Shown piece after piece: positions 35,202-49,100 of a stretch of DNA of 64,000 nt (position 1 is the first letter of the stretch; every line of letters starts with the position of its first letter). The notes beneath the pieces are model-generated. The model was not told the DNA's origin, did no database searches, and worked only from the letters and a program-made list of their open reading frames with translations. Origin of the DNA: Diphasiastrum complanatum (Eukaryota; Streptophyta; Lycopodiopsida; Lycopodiales; Lycopodiaceae); contig CM055113.1 in assembly GCA_029204225.1 (NCBI GenBank), positions 23,508,443 through 23,572,442 on the forward strand. Direction: 5' to 3'. Both the position numbers and the translations under genes were made by a program.

Positions 35202-38200
35202 AGAGAGGGAGTGTTTGTGTGTTTGTGTGCATTGTGAAGTAGAGGGAGTGTGTGTGTGACATGTGTGTGAACTTTCAACTTTGAGGGTGGTGCTGTGTTT
35301 GTGTGTTTGTGTGTGTGGTGGTGTGTTAAACTGTGTTTGTGTGTGAGTCTTGAGACTGTCGTGACATGTATGTGTGTGAGATTGAGAGAGAGAGAGTCTA
35401 GAGAGAGAGAGGATAGGGATAGATTGAGGTTAGAACTTAGAGCATAGGTTTACCGTTTTGGAAATTAGAATTTAGGATTAGTTTTTAATTTGAAGTCTGA
35501 ATTTAATACAGTTATTGTTTTGTTGACACTAGATAACTATTAGCAATGCCCAGACAGCAGGATCCCTTATGGGATCACGTCACCCTTAATTCAGGTTATG
35601 GCACATCAGGCACAAAGAAGTGGACTTGCAAGTATTGCGGGAACACTTATGGAGGTGGCCCATTTTGAATTAGGGCGCATCTTTTACGTCTTCGAGGATA
35701 TGAGATCGTCGTTTGCACTCAAGTCCCAGAGTCACTGAGGATTGCCGGGATCGGGGACGACTCTCCTGCTACTACTTCAGGCACAAGTGATTCTTGAATC
35801 TTGTTTGATCAATGACATTGATTGAAAATTTGAAATTTGATCTAAAGCTAAAACTTAAAAGTTTATTCTATAATTTTAAACTTTGATTACTAATGAGTAA
35901 TTAGTGATTGTTCCCTGAGCTCTCTCACTAACTATAATCTATTACCTAAAGCCTGTTGCGTAACTAGTAACACCAATGTTATTGTTACAGGTGCAGCAGA
36001 GCGCCAAGATTCCCCATCGCAGTCGGCACCTGTAGCCGACACTAGCTCCGCTGCAGCATCCATTCCACCTTCTTCTTCTGGAGAGACTCCTGTAGTGCCA
36101 GTTGGTGGGGCCGGCAGTAGTGCTATTGGTAGCACTGTTAGGGGACAGGGTTGAGGACGTGTGAGAGGCAGGGATGTTTTTGTGGCAGCCTTCTAGTAGT
36201 CACATAGGGATGCAGCTGCTATTGCTGTTAGGCGGTGCTTTTGCTTGTGTGACCTCCCTTTCATGTGGCACAGACCCCTGCATGGAGGGATATGATGCGA
36301 GCAGTATCTCGTATCGGTGTTGAGTGGGAGGGCCCGACCATGGAGCAGTTGAGGACGAGAGAGCTACATGCTGAGCGACAGTCCGTGGATGCTGACCTAT
36401 AGCCCATTAGGAAGTCATGGGCGAGGTATACCTGTAACCTTACATCTTCAATACCTTTGCACTTGCCACTTAGTACTTACTACCTTAGAAATTAGTACTT
36501 TCAAGTTTCTAACTTTGAACTTTCAATCTCCAAATTTGCAAATTGCAAGTTGCAACTTAGTTAGTTGAAACTTGAAAGTGCTGTCGAATGTTTTAGGTTT
36601 GGATGCACTATAATATTAGATGGTTGGACCGATGCAAGGAGGCGCCATCTTGTGAATATATTGGTGTCTTCTTGCATGGGCACCATGTTTTTGAGATCCA
36701 TTGACACGTCGCAGCCAGGCATGGCATTGGATGGCAGGAGATTGTTTGAGTACATCTCACAGGCCATTGAGGAGGTCGGAAAAGAGAATGTTGTCCAGGT
36801 ATGCACTTGCCACTTGCCACTTTCAAGTTTCAACTTTGAAACTTTCGACATTGAGCTCTCAACTTTGAAGGTAGAACTTAGTAAGTTACAAGTTACAACT
36901 TACATTTTGTGAATCGTGATTATTGTTTTGAACGTTGCAATTTGCACTTGCCATTTACATTTGCAATTTGCATTTGCATTTGCTTCCGGAATGCTCAATG
37001 GTGAATGTTCATTGTTCATGAGTTATGATTCGACCTTTGGCGGAATTCCAATGCAGGTTGTCACGGACAACGCCTCCAATTGTGTTGACATGGGGAAGAT
37101 GGTGAATGAGAAGTACCCTTGGATTTTCTGGAGTCCATGTGCTGCACATTGTCTTGACCTCCTAGTTGAAGACATTGGGAGATTACCCTGGGTCAAGGAG
37201 GTTGTAGACATGGCACGATTCTTGGTGAGATTTGTCACCAAGAGACAAAGGGTCTTGAGCATCTTCAGGTCCTATTCCACCTTGGATCTCTTGAGGCCTG
37301 CCCCCACTAGGTAACCAAGTTCCAACTTCCAACCTCACAGCCTGTTTCCAATTTTTTGATTTGAAAATTGCAATTTTGTTTTAGCTTCAAGTTTCAGTGC
37401 TCATAGAATTTGATTTTGCTATATAGTATAGCTTGCTTGTTGCCTATAGGCTATGACCAATTACAAATCTTATTTCATGATTTTCATCATAGGTTTGCCT
37501 ATATGCTCATTGTTTTGGAGCGGCTCATAAAAGTGCATGGAAGCTTGAGGATGACAGTGGTTTCACCCCATTGGGCAGGTGGGGCCGATCACGAGAGGCC
37601 AAGGCCAGGAGATTTGAGGCGATCGTGATGGGGACTTCATTTTGGGATGATGCACGCTGCATTGTCATATCCATGCAGCCTATCTATAGTGTGCTTCGCC
37701 TTACTGATAGAGAGGGTTCCACCTTAGGCCTTATTTATGAGTTTATGGATAAGTTGGGAGAGCAGCTTCAGAGTTGCACCACCATGGCTCCTGATAGATA
37801 TATTACTAGAGTCTAGTAACTACGTTAAAAGTTTCAAAGTTGATTCTTGAATCTTCAATGTTCATTGACATTTATGATTAGAATTTAGTTAAAACTTAAT
37901 AGTTCTTGAATCTTGAGACTTGAATGCTCAAGCCTTCACTCATGAGTCCTGATTGTTTGCAGGCTGGAAGAAGTAAGGGGCCTATTTCTAGGCAGATGGC
38001 AGTGGTTCCAGTCTGCATAGACTCACTGCTCAACATAGATCATAGATGATAGTTATTAGTGGCAGATTCTAGGCTGAGGGCTCTTAGCTCTAGCATAGTA
38101 GTTATACATATTACTGTTTACATATGACAGTTGACTTCAGACTCATGGGGCCTCAGGCTTGAGCCTTGAGGGCCGAGGCCACGCTTGACACTCTTGTTAT

Positions 38201-41200
38201 TTATGCAGCATGATAGCATCATTGCTTTTACTTTAAACTTTAAACTTTAAACTTTTGACTCTTGAATTGTAATTTGTGATTCATTGAAGTCTGATTTGTA
38301 AATTCAAAATTGTTAGTAGCTACTTAATACTAGTTAGAACTTAATTGTTTGATTTTGCTGCGTAGGCATGATTTGTACCACTATTCTCAAAACATTCCAA
38401 AGTAGATAGTGTTTTTTGGAAGTGAGACAAGAAACATGTCTTTGAAACTATTTAGATTGTTTGCATTTTCCACCTAGTTGTCATTTAAGATTGTTGTTGA
38501 CTTGTACTTGCTTTGTATGGAACTTATTTTGAACTTATTTAGAGTATTGACAAGTTGGGACTTTAAATAATCTTCAGAGGCAATACATAAAGCTAAGGGG
38601 CATATAAGTGAGTTCCAACGGCTCTACACGAAGCTTGGAGAAGTATTGAAGAGCTGTCCAGGGGAATATTACAGGTTTGTTTCGTACAAGAATAATATTT
38701 AGTTGAAAAGGATGTCTATTTGGTTATAAAGATCTAGTTTAGGAGCTTTATCTTTTCATTTTTTCTACATTGCACTTGACTAGTAAATGCATATTGCAGA
38801 TACCATGACCATTGGCGCAACCAGACACAACAAGTCATTTTCTTGCTGTCGTTTGTTAACTGGTTGGAATTTGGAAACCTTTTGTCGCATGGAGAAGTGG
38901 AGTCTCTTTTGGATTGTGAGTAAAGTTGACATGTCCATGTATGTTAAATAAGATACACTAGAAGTTGAAAATTAAAAGATGGTTTGTTAGGTACGTGTAC
39001 TTGATAATATCTATGCAAAAGCTTGCATACCATTAGTATATTAATGAAGTCTTTGGCAAATGTATTTTTATGAGCTTTGAAGATTTTTTGAATTTTTTTC
39101 TTATAGAATTTGCTTCATGTGGTGACTTGTCAAGTTATATCTAGAGCTTTTTTGGATTTTGTTGATGCAATTGGATGATCGTCCCAACAACTGTGATTAT
39201 GTATACATATCAAACTGGTATAATTCTGGAAGACAACATATTATTGAAAAGTTCACTCAAAACATTTCCAAAGCAAAAGGCATGCCATTATACGAAGTTT
39301 TTTTGTTTTTGTTTTAAAGTCTTATTGTCAAGCTTGTAGCTTGATTAGCTTTGGGGATACATCACTTGTAAAGATTGACTCTTGTAGATCCTTAAGATCT
39401 TGTTACAAAACTCCAAAAGGTTGACTGTGGAGCCAAAACCAGGCAACCAATGAGAAACTGAAGATCAACCCTCAACAGCTTCACCCCCGAGCTGTGGTGA
39501 ATGAATTCAAAAGAGGAGAGGATCTTGGTAATTGCAAACCAAAATTTGGAAGTGGAGTAGGGCAAGTTTCTGTAGGTATATATAATTTTTAGGAGTCTAG
39601 GATTGTTCCTTATAGAACCCTAATCCATTACTAAACTTAAAGGCCATTATTTTTAATATCCCTTTGCATGTATATTACAGTCAAACACCATGCATTGCAT
39701 TGGAACGACATTCAGGAACCCCACGTTCCGGAATGCAGCGTTTCAGAACTCCTTAACGCTGATCCAAAAATATGGAATTTTTTTTACAGCTCCATGTCTC
39801 CAAAATTCCCACAGTTGCAAAGAGACACCTACCAAAGTAGTGCGACTGCTACCTATGAGAAAGTTTGCTCCTAGTTTAGTCATTATAATTTTCAAGTAGT
39901 TGTCATGACTATAGCAAGTTGTTCTTTTGATTAACAATTGTTGTTGCTCAAGGATTTGTTTAATTGCCAACTCATCAAACTATATATTGTTCACCCTATT
40001 CAATTGTATCGAGTACAACCAAATTACCGAAATTTAGATTCAATGGTGGTGTACAAAAATCTTACTGACCAGGATTGTATAATCACCTCCGAATCTTGCA
40101 AGTAATTGTCTAAAATTAATATTGCACCTCCCATTCACTTGTACATGTGCCAAATATTGAGATTTGATATGTCAATATAATCTCGAATCACTATGGGAGC
40201 TTCGATACTTTGACTTTTCGGATCTCCAACTCAGCTCTTGAAGCTAGCTAAACCTTATACCTATGTTTATCGGCTCTAGTTTCCATGTTGAGTTTCTGCA
40301 CAAGATGAGAATCAATAAAATTGTAAGATGATCAAGGCCTCATCAATACATGATTGTTGCAGTTTACTCTTTCGGAGTTAAGTATATAGCAACATTGCTA
40401 GGGCTTTGTGGTCATCCTAGAACCAAAACATGACAGAACGTATTGCTAGGGGGGTGAAGGTTGGTTTGATCAGAGCAGAGAGATATCAGGTCTAATAGGT
40501 GGTTTTTGGCTCTCTTTTTTTGGACAGTTTGTCAAAACTACATGGTTTTTTTGATTTTTTTGATTTTTTTGATTTTTAGGATCTATGGAAGGGATAGGGT
40601 GCTGGGATCTAATGTGTTCCACCTCTCAGTCTCTCTCCACAAATCATACAAGCAAAAAATCACGGAAAAAACAACAAAACTAACCTCTAATCCATACTAT
40701 ACTACCCTCCATACATCCATTCCACAAAACCAAAATAACATACACAAGATGAATGCATGCAAGCTAACAAAGCAAGAAAATGCTAATCTATTACCCGGCA
40801 ACGATGCCAAAAAATTGTAGCGGCCTAGTTCACCTGTCACGCATCGATTCGTTCCCAAGGGAACAGTGCTTCCCTTGCGAAGATAGCTTGCAATTTATCC
40901 TCTTCCTACTCTAACCACACCTAGATTAACCACAAGCAACAAGAAAGAGATATGGATTATATTAGTAAAGAGAGAGTAGTCTTTCAGTTGATTAATTCAA
41001 TAGATGAGTAAACGGCTCAGCTTAAGAACTTGCAAACAATCCTGTATTCCATGCAAGGAGCAAACACATTGAGGTAGCTCATCACTTTGTAAGAGAGAAA
41101 GTAATTGGGAGAGAGATCTTGTTGGAGCATGTTGGATCTTCAGATTGTGTTGCAGATCTTCTTACCAAACCATTGCTCAAGAATGTATTTGTCAAGATGA

Positions 41201-44200
41201 GATCAAATCTTGGCTTAATTTCAAAGTCCATGGTGAATAGGTAGATATATTTTAAGGAGTGTGAAGAATAGGAAAAAATATCTTTCTATGTTGATCATGG
41301 GGGCTATGCTCATGTTGTTTCTTTGTATATTTTGTTGTACATTAAGGAATTTGAACTGAGCACATATCCTGCAAAAGTAGATTCTAATGATGGGCCATGC
41401 TAAAGGTTAAATTGAACCTAAGTTGCATCGGAACGACTTTTCGGAATGTCGGAACCCCAGAAAAAAAAATCCTTTTAAAACTTAGAACTTTCTACATGGT
41501 TCAGATACATGGTATTCTTATGCCTGGTTCCCTCCTACAAGTATGGTGTTGCTCTATGAACTATGTTCATAAAAGAAACAAAATAATCATTAAAATTTAC
41601 AACCATAGAGTCTAAATATTTCTAATTATGTTGGCAACATCTCATTCGGTGGTTTATCCTAGAAGAGATGGATGCTTGAGCATAGTAAAAAAGAATGGCA
41701 ATTTAGAGGTCTTGGAATTGATCCCAATTAGGTCTATTGAAAACTTTGCTAAAAGTATTAATCTGTTTTGGAAATCTAGCTCATAAATGTCACTAAAGAA
41801 CAGTTTAGGAACGGAACGTTTTGAAATTTCTAGAACGTTTCAAAATGAGCGTTCCGGAACGTGATTGGAACTCTTCGTTCAGGAATGCAGCGCATCTATG
41901 AATTGAACCAATTAGGTAATGATAATTGGTCGTCTTATCTTAGTTAATCTTGGGAGCCGCTTATACCTAGATATAAACAACTTAGGTCATGCTAGTTTTG
42001 GAGCCTATGATTCATTTGATGTATTTTGAGTTTTTTAATTGTTTGGAGCTCGTTTTTGAGAGCTTTTATGGTGTTATTGGAACGGTTTTAGAATTCAGCA
42101 GCGTTCCGGATAGGAATGTTTTTGAACTTTTTTTTTTTTGAACCATGTGTTGGGAGTGGGGAAAAACAACATGTAGGTCTGTAAAAAAAAGTTCAAACAC
42201 ATTGCAAAATATAGTAACTAGTAACTGACAACATGAAGTACTTACTACTAGTCTACAGAAGACTACTAGTAACTTAACAAAGCATTTAGACTTCAACATG
42301 CTGCCTAGGTGTGCCATCTCTCTGCATGTGCCTGACTAGCCTCAGGTTGGTGGTGCAACAAACCAACTTGTTCAGCTGGGGAACTTGGAGCCTGTTGTGT
42401 CTCCTTGTGTGCATAAGAGACCAAGTGCTTTAGTTCCGCTCACGAGCAGAAGCGGAACAATCCTGAGCAAGGATGCAAGTGGCAAGAGCAGTAATGTCAA
42501 GGGTGAATTTGCCCATGACCCCCCACCGTGTGAGCGGCTTTGGCATAAACTTGTCATACTCACCCTGAGAACCAATGACAGATCCCTGTCTGTGCTCAAA
42601 ATCTAACATTTGCCTCTTGATCCTGCGCAACAAGGGGCTATGACTTGCAATTAGACGGGACATTGTTAGATTCTCGAAATGAATGAGTCAGCAAAAAGCA
42701 CAAACAAACTGTTGACAATTAAACGGGGGACAACCCTGACCTAGATACACATTTTGTGTGTATGTCCTCTAGCCGTCCACAAGCTCGGCGTTTGTGCATA
42801 TGGCTCCAGTGGCCCACATAGGGAGCAGCAAATGAGCAACTGCATGTATGGGCTTATGGAAGATATTCCCCCTATCAAGCCACTTCTCTCGGATAGCTGA
42901 CATCTTACAGAAACCAGAAAAGTAATCACTGCATTGTAACAATTCAGCAATGCTAAAAGCTTTTACAAAACAAATGCACCAAACGGATTAAAAAAAAGGT
43001 ATACTTGCGCTTATCAAAAAGTGGTCACTGAAGGGTCTCCCCAATCCTGTTCATAAACTTGTAGATGAGGCCGAGTGTAGAACCCTCTCGACCCACCAAC
43101 CTCAACACATGGTACACTGGCTCCAGGACCTCAAACAACTGCTCAGCCTGTCTTCAGAAATCATCTCCAAAAACAATTCTTTGGAATCTAATTCCAGTCG
43201 GCTCGTTGCTATGATGCCACTATGTGAACTCAGGGCTTGCTGCCATTTGGCGCAATGCAAATCGAACCCAAAGCAATCGCTCCAACACGATGAAGTGGTA
43301 GGCAAATCGTGTGGGTGTTGGCTTTTTCAGATCCAGTGGGCTATATGTCTTGAACATGCCAAGGGCTCTCTTCCTCCTGGTTACAAATGTGACCAGAAAG
43401 ATGGCATTGGATGTGATGGTGGAAACCCAGAAGAGGCCTCCTATGTCATGCATCAAAAGATCGATGTAGTGTGTTGCACACAGGGTCCATACAATAGCAG
43501 GGTAGTCTCTCTCCAAAAGCTCACCCATAGCCACATAGTTGTTGGCATTGTTGGTGACCACCTGTACCACATTCTGTGCCCCCACCTCAATGATTGCTAC
43601 ACGTGTATGCTCATATATAAACTCGCTCGACTCAACAGCGCCATCTCGGGAGGCATTCACACCCTTGAGAAATACAGTGCCCAGTAGTGGACATGAAGCC
43701 AAGATGTTGATGATAGGCTTGCACCTAATATCAGTCCACCCATCTAATAGAATAGAGAAACCATATGTGGCCCAGGCATGTCGTATGGGGCTGAGCTCTC
43801 TAGTGATCCATGCATGCTCCTCTCTTAAATGGCTAGTACGAAGAGCCTCGAGTGTGGGGGGTCTCCAAGTGGCCTCACAAGCTGCAATCTATGATGTCAC
43901 AAAAGATAGGGGTGTCGGCCAAGGAGAATGCGAGATAGCCACTATAAAAAAACTGGCGTGTAAGTCTAGTGGCTGCCTCATGATGGTGTGTCCGCTCTGT
44001 CAATATCTACCCGCACTGTCTTGTGTAGGTGCATGTGGTTGTGGCTTGACTCTAGGGTGTGTGTGTGCTCCACTCTGTGCTCTCTTCCCAACACCTGCCA
44101 TCGCTGGTTGTGATGGGTTTGGCTCTGCCAATGAACTCTGCTGCTGGTGATGGAGGTCGTGATGGGTCTGTTGCTGATGAACTAGGCCGAGGGCCCTGCC

Positions 44201-46142
44201 TCGCTATCGCTAGCTTTTGATCCTGTGCCAATAGAACATAACTGGCCACCAATCTGTACACTGGGCCTAGTCGCTGTATTAGAGCACTTTCCTAAGCGAT
44301 TGGGATCATGTTAGTTTCCTCCAATTTTTTCTCTCTCTACATGCTCTTCTAGCCATTTTTCTCTCTATCCTTTTTTTTTCTCTCCAAACGTCAATGACTT
44401 TTTTTGTTGTAACTTTTTCATTTGTTTTTTGAATCAAGATTTGTTCACTTCATTGGCTTCATAGAAGTGCCATGAACTCCTCCATATGTGCTCAGTAGGC
44501 ACTCTCGCTTAGGTGCAAGAACTGCCACGCATGGGGCAATGCCCATGGTCCGCCAATTTGGCCTAGTCAAACCAAGCAAGTGTGCTATAATCCTCGTCGT
44601 TGTGCTGCAAAAGGTCTCATTGCAAACGAGCAACGCTGTTTGCATGCACTCGAACCTTTAAAAACACAGTGTCTCCCTCCAAGAGATCCACCACACGCCT
44701 CGTCCCGCCACGGGCATGGCTGTAGAAACCCTAAAGACGCTATAAAAAAGGTCAAAAACTCAATGGAAAGTGGATAGGTGAAAAAAGACAATGCAAAATG
44801 CCCACATGCACACCAACCGCATGAATGCTCATAGTGACCACCTATGCATAAAAAAACTTCGGAACATGAAATCACTTTCTTCCTAGCAACCCTACGGCCA
44901 ATCTTCGCAACATGAATCACTCAAAATGATGCACTATAGCCTCATTTATTGATTGCAATGATTGTGCTTCGATTTACATACATTTTATGATGATTTGATG
45001 GTTTCCTGAGTCAATCATATGTTCTTGCACTCTCTCCATGTGACATGAATGTCCATTCATTTCTTCATATTTCAAAGGGATGTTAATAGGTATGAAACAA
45101 GGATTGGCGCATGACACTTTGGGGCTGTTCTTTGTTAGTTTCGTATTGATTTAATCATGTGGCATTTGGGGTCCATCTGGGTGGCATGGTACATTAGTGC
45201 ATGCATCATAATTGTCCTTGATGAAGAATTTTTTTAGTTCTCTTGGTCCATTTTGATACCCTTGTGAGCCATGGTTAGTAGACATTTTTCTTGCTATTGC
45301 GGCTTCTACTTCTACATAGAAATTGTGGCAACTTTTAAGATATGTGAGCACAATGGTTCTTTGTTCCTTATTGTGGCATCTATTTTGGCGTAATATCTTG
45401 TTTAATATATGCATTTTGCCACAAATTCTATTTTACGGGAACGTTAGTTTCTTCATATTCACATTGGGGTTAATCTCTTCTTCAGGAGACAGAATCATAG
45501 GCTACTCATGCAGAACAGCTTGGGCCATTTATTGCAGTAGAGCATTGGCATGAGGGTTGGAAGAAAATAGTGCTACAACATTGGCCGTAGGTGAACTATC
45601 GTCGAGTACGAGTAGACGTTTCTCTCTTATTGGCACAACATACCACCTAGTACAAAAGTATAATGCAAATCTTGGGTTGTTAAAATATTAACAGCCTTTC
45701 AATGTGCATTTGCCTTGTGCCTCCTCAAGTGTTGGCTCACTTAGGAAGAAGTTTAAAATTGAATCTTGATGTAGAGACTAGTTTTCCTTGGGTGTGGGGC
45801 CATGGAATGTAGCATATGAGCATGTTTTCCAATCTTTTTGCGCTTGAGGTTTCCTAGAGTAAGATTTTGTTTTGCAACTTGTTTTATAAACAAATGTTGT
45901 GACATTTTTCTATCTTCATATGCAGTGCAACAAAAGGAGTTTTTTGTTGACTTGGAGGACTATTTAATTGGTGAGTCAAGGCTTTACTGCAATTGATATT
46001 CTATTTCAGTATATCCAATAATAGGAAAAATTCTAATATTGAATATTTTGATGAAAAGAATTTGATTCCATTTCAGCCAATTCGAATTGGATTCCATTCA
46101 GCCAATTCGAATCGGCAGCCGGATCCCCGCCCCCCCCCCCCC

Positions 46143-46173
<31 letters not shown>

Positions 46174-49100
46174 TTCTTTTCGTTTGCAATAGTAGACAAT
46201 AACCAACTTCAATCTCTAAAGTAGCTAATTCTTCTACAACAACGAACAATGATCATCATTGGTCTGTGAAGTTTGAAGTAACTTGTAAAGCAATTATCAA
46301 TAAGCTATAGCTTGTAGCTTTTAAGTATTGTTGCACAAATTGTCGATTCATCATTTAAAGTGGCTACTTTCTACAAGAAAGCTACCGCAAAATGGATATA
46401 GTAAAGAAGTTGCTAAAACCTTTATGTAAGTAGTGGTTGGAGATTTGAAACGATGCGTGATTACCTATGGACTTGACATCATGTTGTACAAACAACAGTA
46501 ATTGGGCCCATACGCATAGACTAAAAGGTTTTGATGATTAGTGCATCAAAGGAGCTACTCTGGGTGTGAGCCAATGACAATAGATATATTTGGGAAGATG
46601 GAAGGCTACGTGTCTCCAAATCTTTTGGACTCTCTCATAGTCCTCGACAATATAGGGGTCTCATAGGGTTGTAGGTGAGTGTTTCAAATATTTTACGGTC
46701 CTTATCTATCAAGTCTACTCTGTTAGGGTTGAGTCATCAACTATAAGCACGTTCATGATTGGGTCAAGTTCTTAAGCTTAAACTAAAAACATTAGATATT
46801 GATCCAAGCTTTTGATGGCTAATAATGCTATGAAATCTCAAAGCTAAATGTGTGTGGAAAAACTACTATGTTAAGAAAGAATCTATAAACAACAAAGAAG
46901 GAAAATTTACATATAGAGAGCAAAGGAACTATGCATAGAATCTTTTGTTAGTTGAAGATAAGGTTATGAAAGTCATACTCTGATTGAGTAATGTAATAAA
47001 ATCAATAGGTGGGAAGTGAGTCAAGTTTTAATAACAAAAGTAAGAAACTTAGGATAGTCAACTGAGCCCAAGCCCTCTTGTAAAAAGCCTTGATGGGTGC
47101 AATTACTTAAGGATCTATGTAGCTCCTACACTCGACTTGACATACATTTCATCTCTCCCCCATGCCAATTTCATTTTACTTGGGACCGACCCAGAGAATA
47201 GTTACACTTGTCTCCTACTTTCTTCTTCACTTTGTTTTGTTAATGCTCAGCTTCCTCATGCTGCCCAACTAGCCCAACTAGCCCACCTAAGCATTGTATT
47301 GCTAGCTCTTATAATCACCTTTTGGTTATCACTCTGAGTATACGAGGAGAGGAGATATGCATTGATGTATGACTTACTATGTCAGGTTATAATATCCACA
47401 TGCCTTGTTGTTGTATGGATTGCTCCCCCCATATGAACTCCTACAAGCAAATTGCGTCATCTCTAGGTTTTTTGAGTCTTGGCCCAAGGCTAGTGATCTA
47501 CCTTATACTTCTCCTTAAGTACAACAACACAAGGGGCTATTTCCTATCAAATCTACTTGCTTATAGTACAAATGGTAACACATAAACGTAACAATTATAC
47601 ACTTGAATAAATGCAATTACATGGAAATAATTAAGATTGTACATGCAACTGATTTTTCTAAAAGTCAACAGAAAAATAATTACATCTTATATAACATTCC
47701 ACATATAGCAAAGCATTGGGACTCAAGATAATCAGGCCCCCCATTGAATTGGAAGACTAAGATAAAATTGATGACTACTTCGAGACTAGTCACACTTACA
47801 TCAAAGTTCAAAGATAGGCTAAGACTAAAAGACAAAAAATGAGCTTGCTCAAATGTTCACCTAGAAAGATCATATGTATTTTGCAATGCTCAAAATATAA
47901 AATAAGTGAAATTTGCTTCTTGGACATTTCAAGCCTTTGAATATTTTAGTCGAAGGCCTCCACCCTTCACTGTCATGACAGACAATGGTCTTTGGATCTC
48001 TACAAGATGACCTTGTGAGTTGGAGTGAGTATAGTTGTATAAGAGCGTTTGGTTCTAGAAGCTTGAATCGTTGATACACAAGCCTAAGGTGTGAAATTTC
48101 ATGTTGATCTTCATTGAGTCTTTTGAGTCAAGTGGTTATTTTTCTACGAAAATTCCCTAGTCTAACACAAAGTGAAGAATCCAAAGATTTTAAATGATGT
48201 GCTTTAAATTTACCCACTTGTTGACATCAAACAAGTGCACCCCTCGAAGATATACTAGGTCTAATGTTTCAATCCTAATATATTCTTCTATTTGTCTTGC
48301 CACACTTCACCTTCTTGTTGTGGCTAGACCAATATAATGGCTTAAAAGTAGGTTGACTACTAGGCAATAACTCTATCTTATGATCTATTGCCCTGTTTGG
48401 AGGCAATACATAGGGTAGTTTCTCAAGAAATACATTTTTAATTTGTTTTATTAAAGCTTGTACAATATGTGAAAAGATTAGATCTAAGCAAGCGATTCAA
48501 GCTAGCTTAATGTGCACATGTGCGTGTGCTGACACACATTTCGTTACTCACCGTTTTAACTTTTTATTTACCAAGCATTAGTTTTTGACAATGTATTCAA
48601 AGGAAGTTGGAGTAACCCGACATGCTAGAAATCTTGAGTCTTGACTAGTTACTAGATTTAATATGTGTGTGCTTGTCCATCATGTTGTTGACAAGCCTAC
48701 AGTATACTTCTTTTACTCATGCCATAGAGAAGAAGTTGATGCTTTCTTGATCTATTGGTGGTGTTCCTTTAACCATATCACCTTGTTCGAGCACTACTTC
48801 ATGATTTGCTACCACTTATTGTTACTGAGCACCGGTTTCTGTATGCTAATAAATGATTGATCTAATTCTTGCTTGGCCGCACTTGATATGTTGACTATGA
48901 TTCTATGGAAGAAGCTAGAGAGTATTTTTGACATACGAGTACCCTCAACTGAGTACTAAACTTGACACCATTGTTATGGATGCCATCAAGTTGTGCTGTG
49001 GTGGTACTTTCTTATTATGCCACAAGATCTTCTGGTTGCTAAATACCCATGTTGTACTTTTTGAATCATGACGGTTTTTTGGAATATCATAATTAAATTT

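Larger units (their letters stand above)
34900..38000 (+). mobile_element. hAT transposon with BED finger and DUF659 transposase (copy 1)
   Basis: The BED zinc finger starts at ATG 35546 (PLWDHVTLNSGYG, WTCKYCGNTYGGG, RAHLLRLRG, VVCTQVPESL) with one TGA at 35666-35668. A Ser/Pro-rich linker follows at 35990-36150, then a segment at about 36260-36410 (AWRDMMRAVSRIGVEWEGP). Exons then follow at 36597-36798 (FGCTIILDGWTDARRR), 37057-37310 (VVTDNASNC, AAHCLDLL) and from 37493. Acidic residues of DGWTD and TDN are kept. Several stops suggest inactivity. The C-terminal dimerisation end was not found, and terminal repeats are unresolved. It sits in translin intron 1. Confidence 0.8.

Noticed and set aside
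34864-35278. Open frames of 125-132 codons across 35.1 kb
   Set aside because: They are translations of the (GA)n/(CT)n tract, giving Leu-Ser or Arg-Glu runs.
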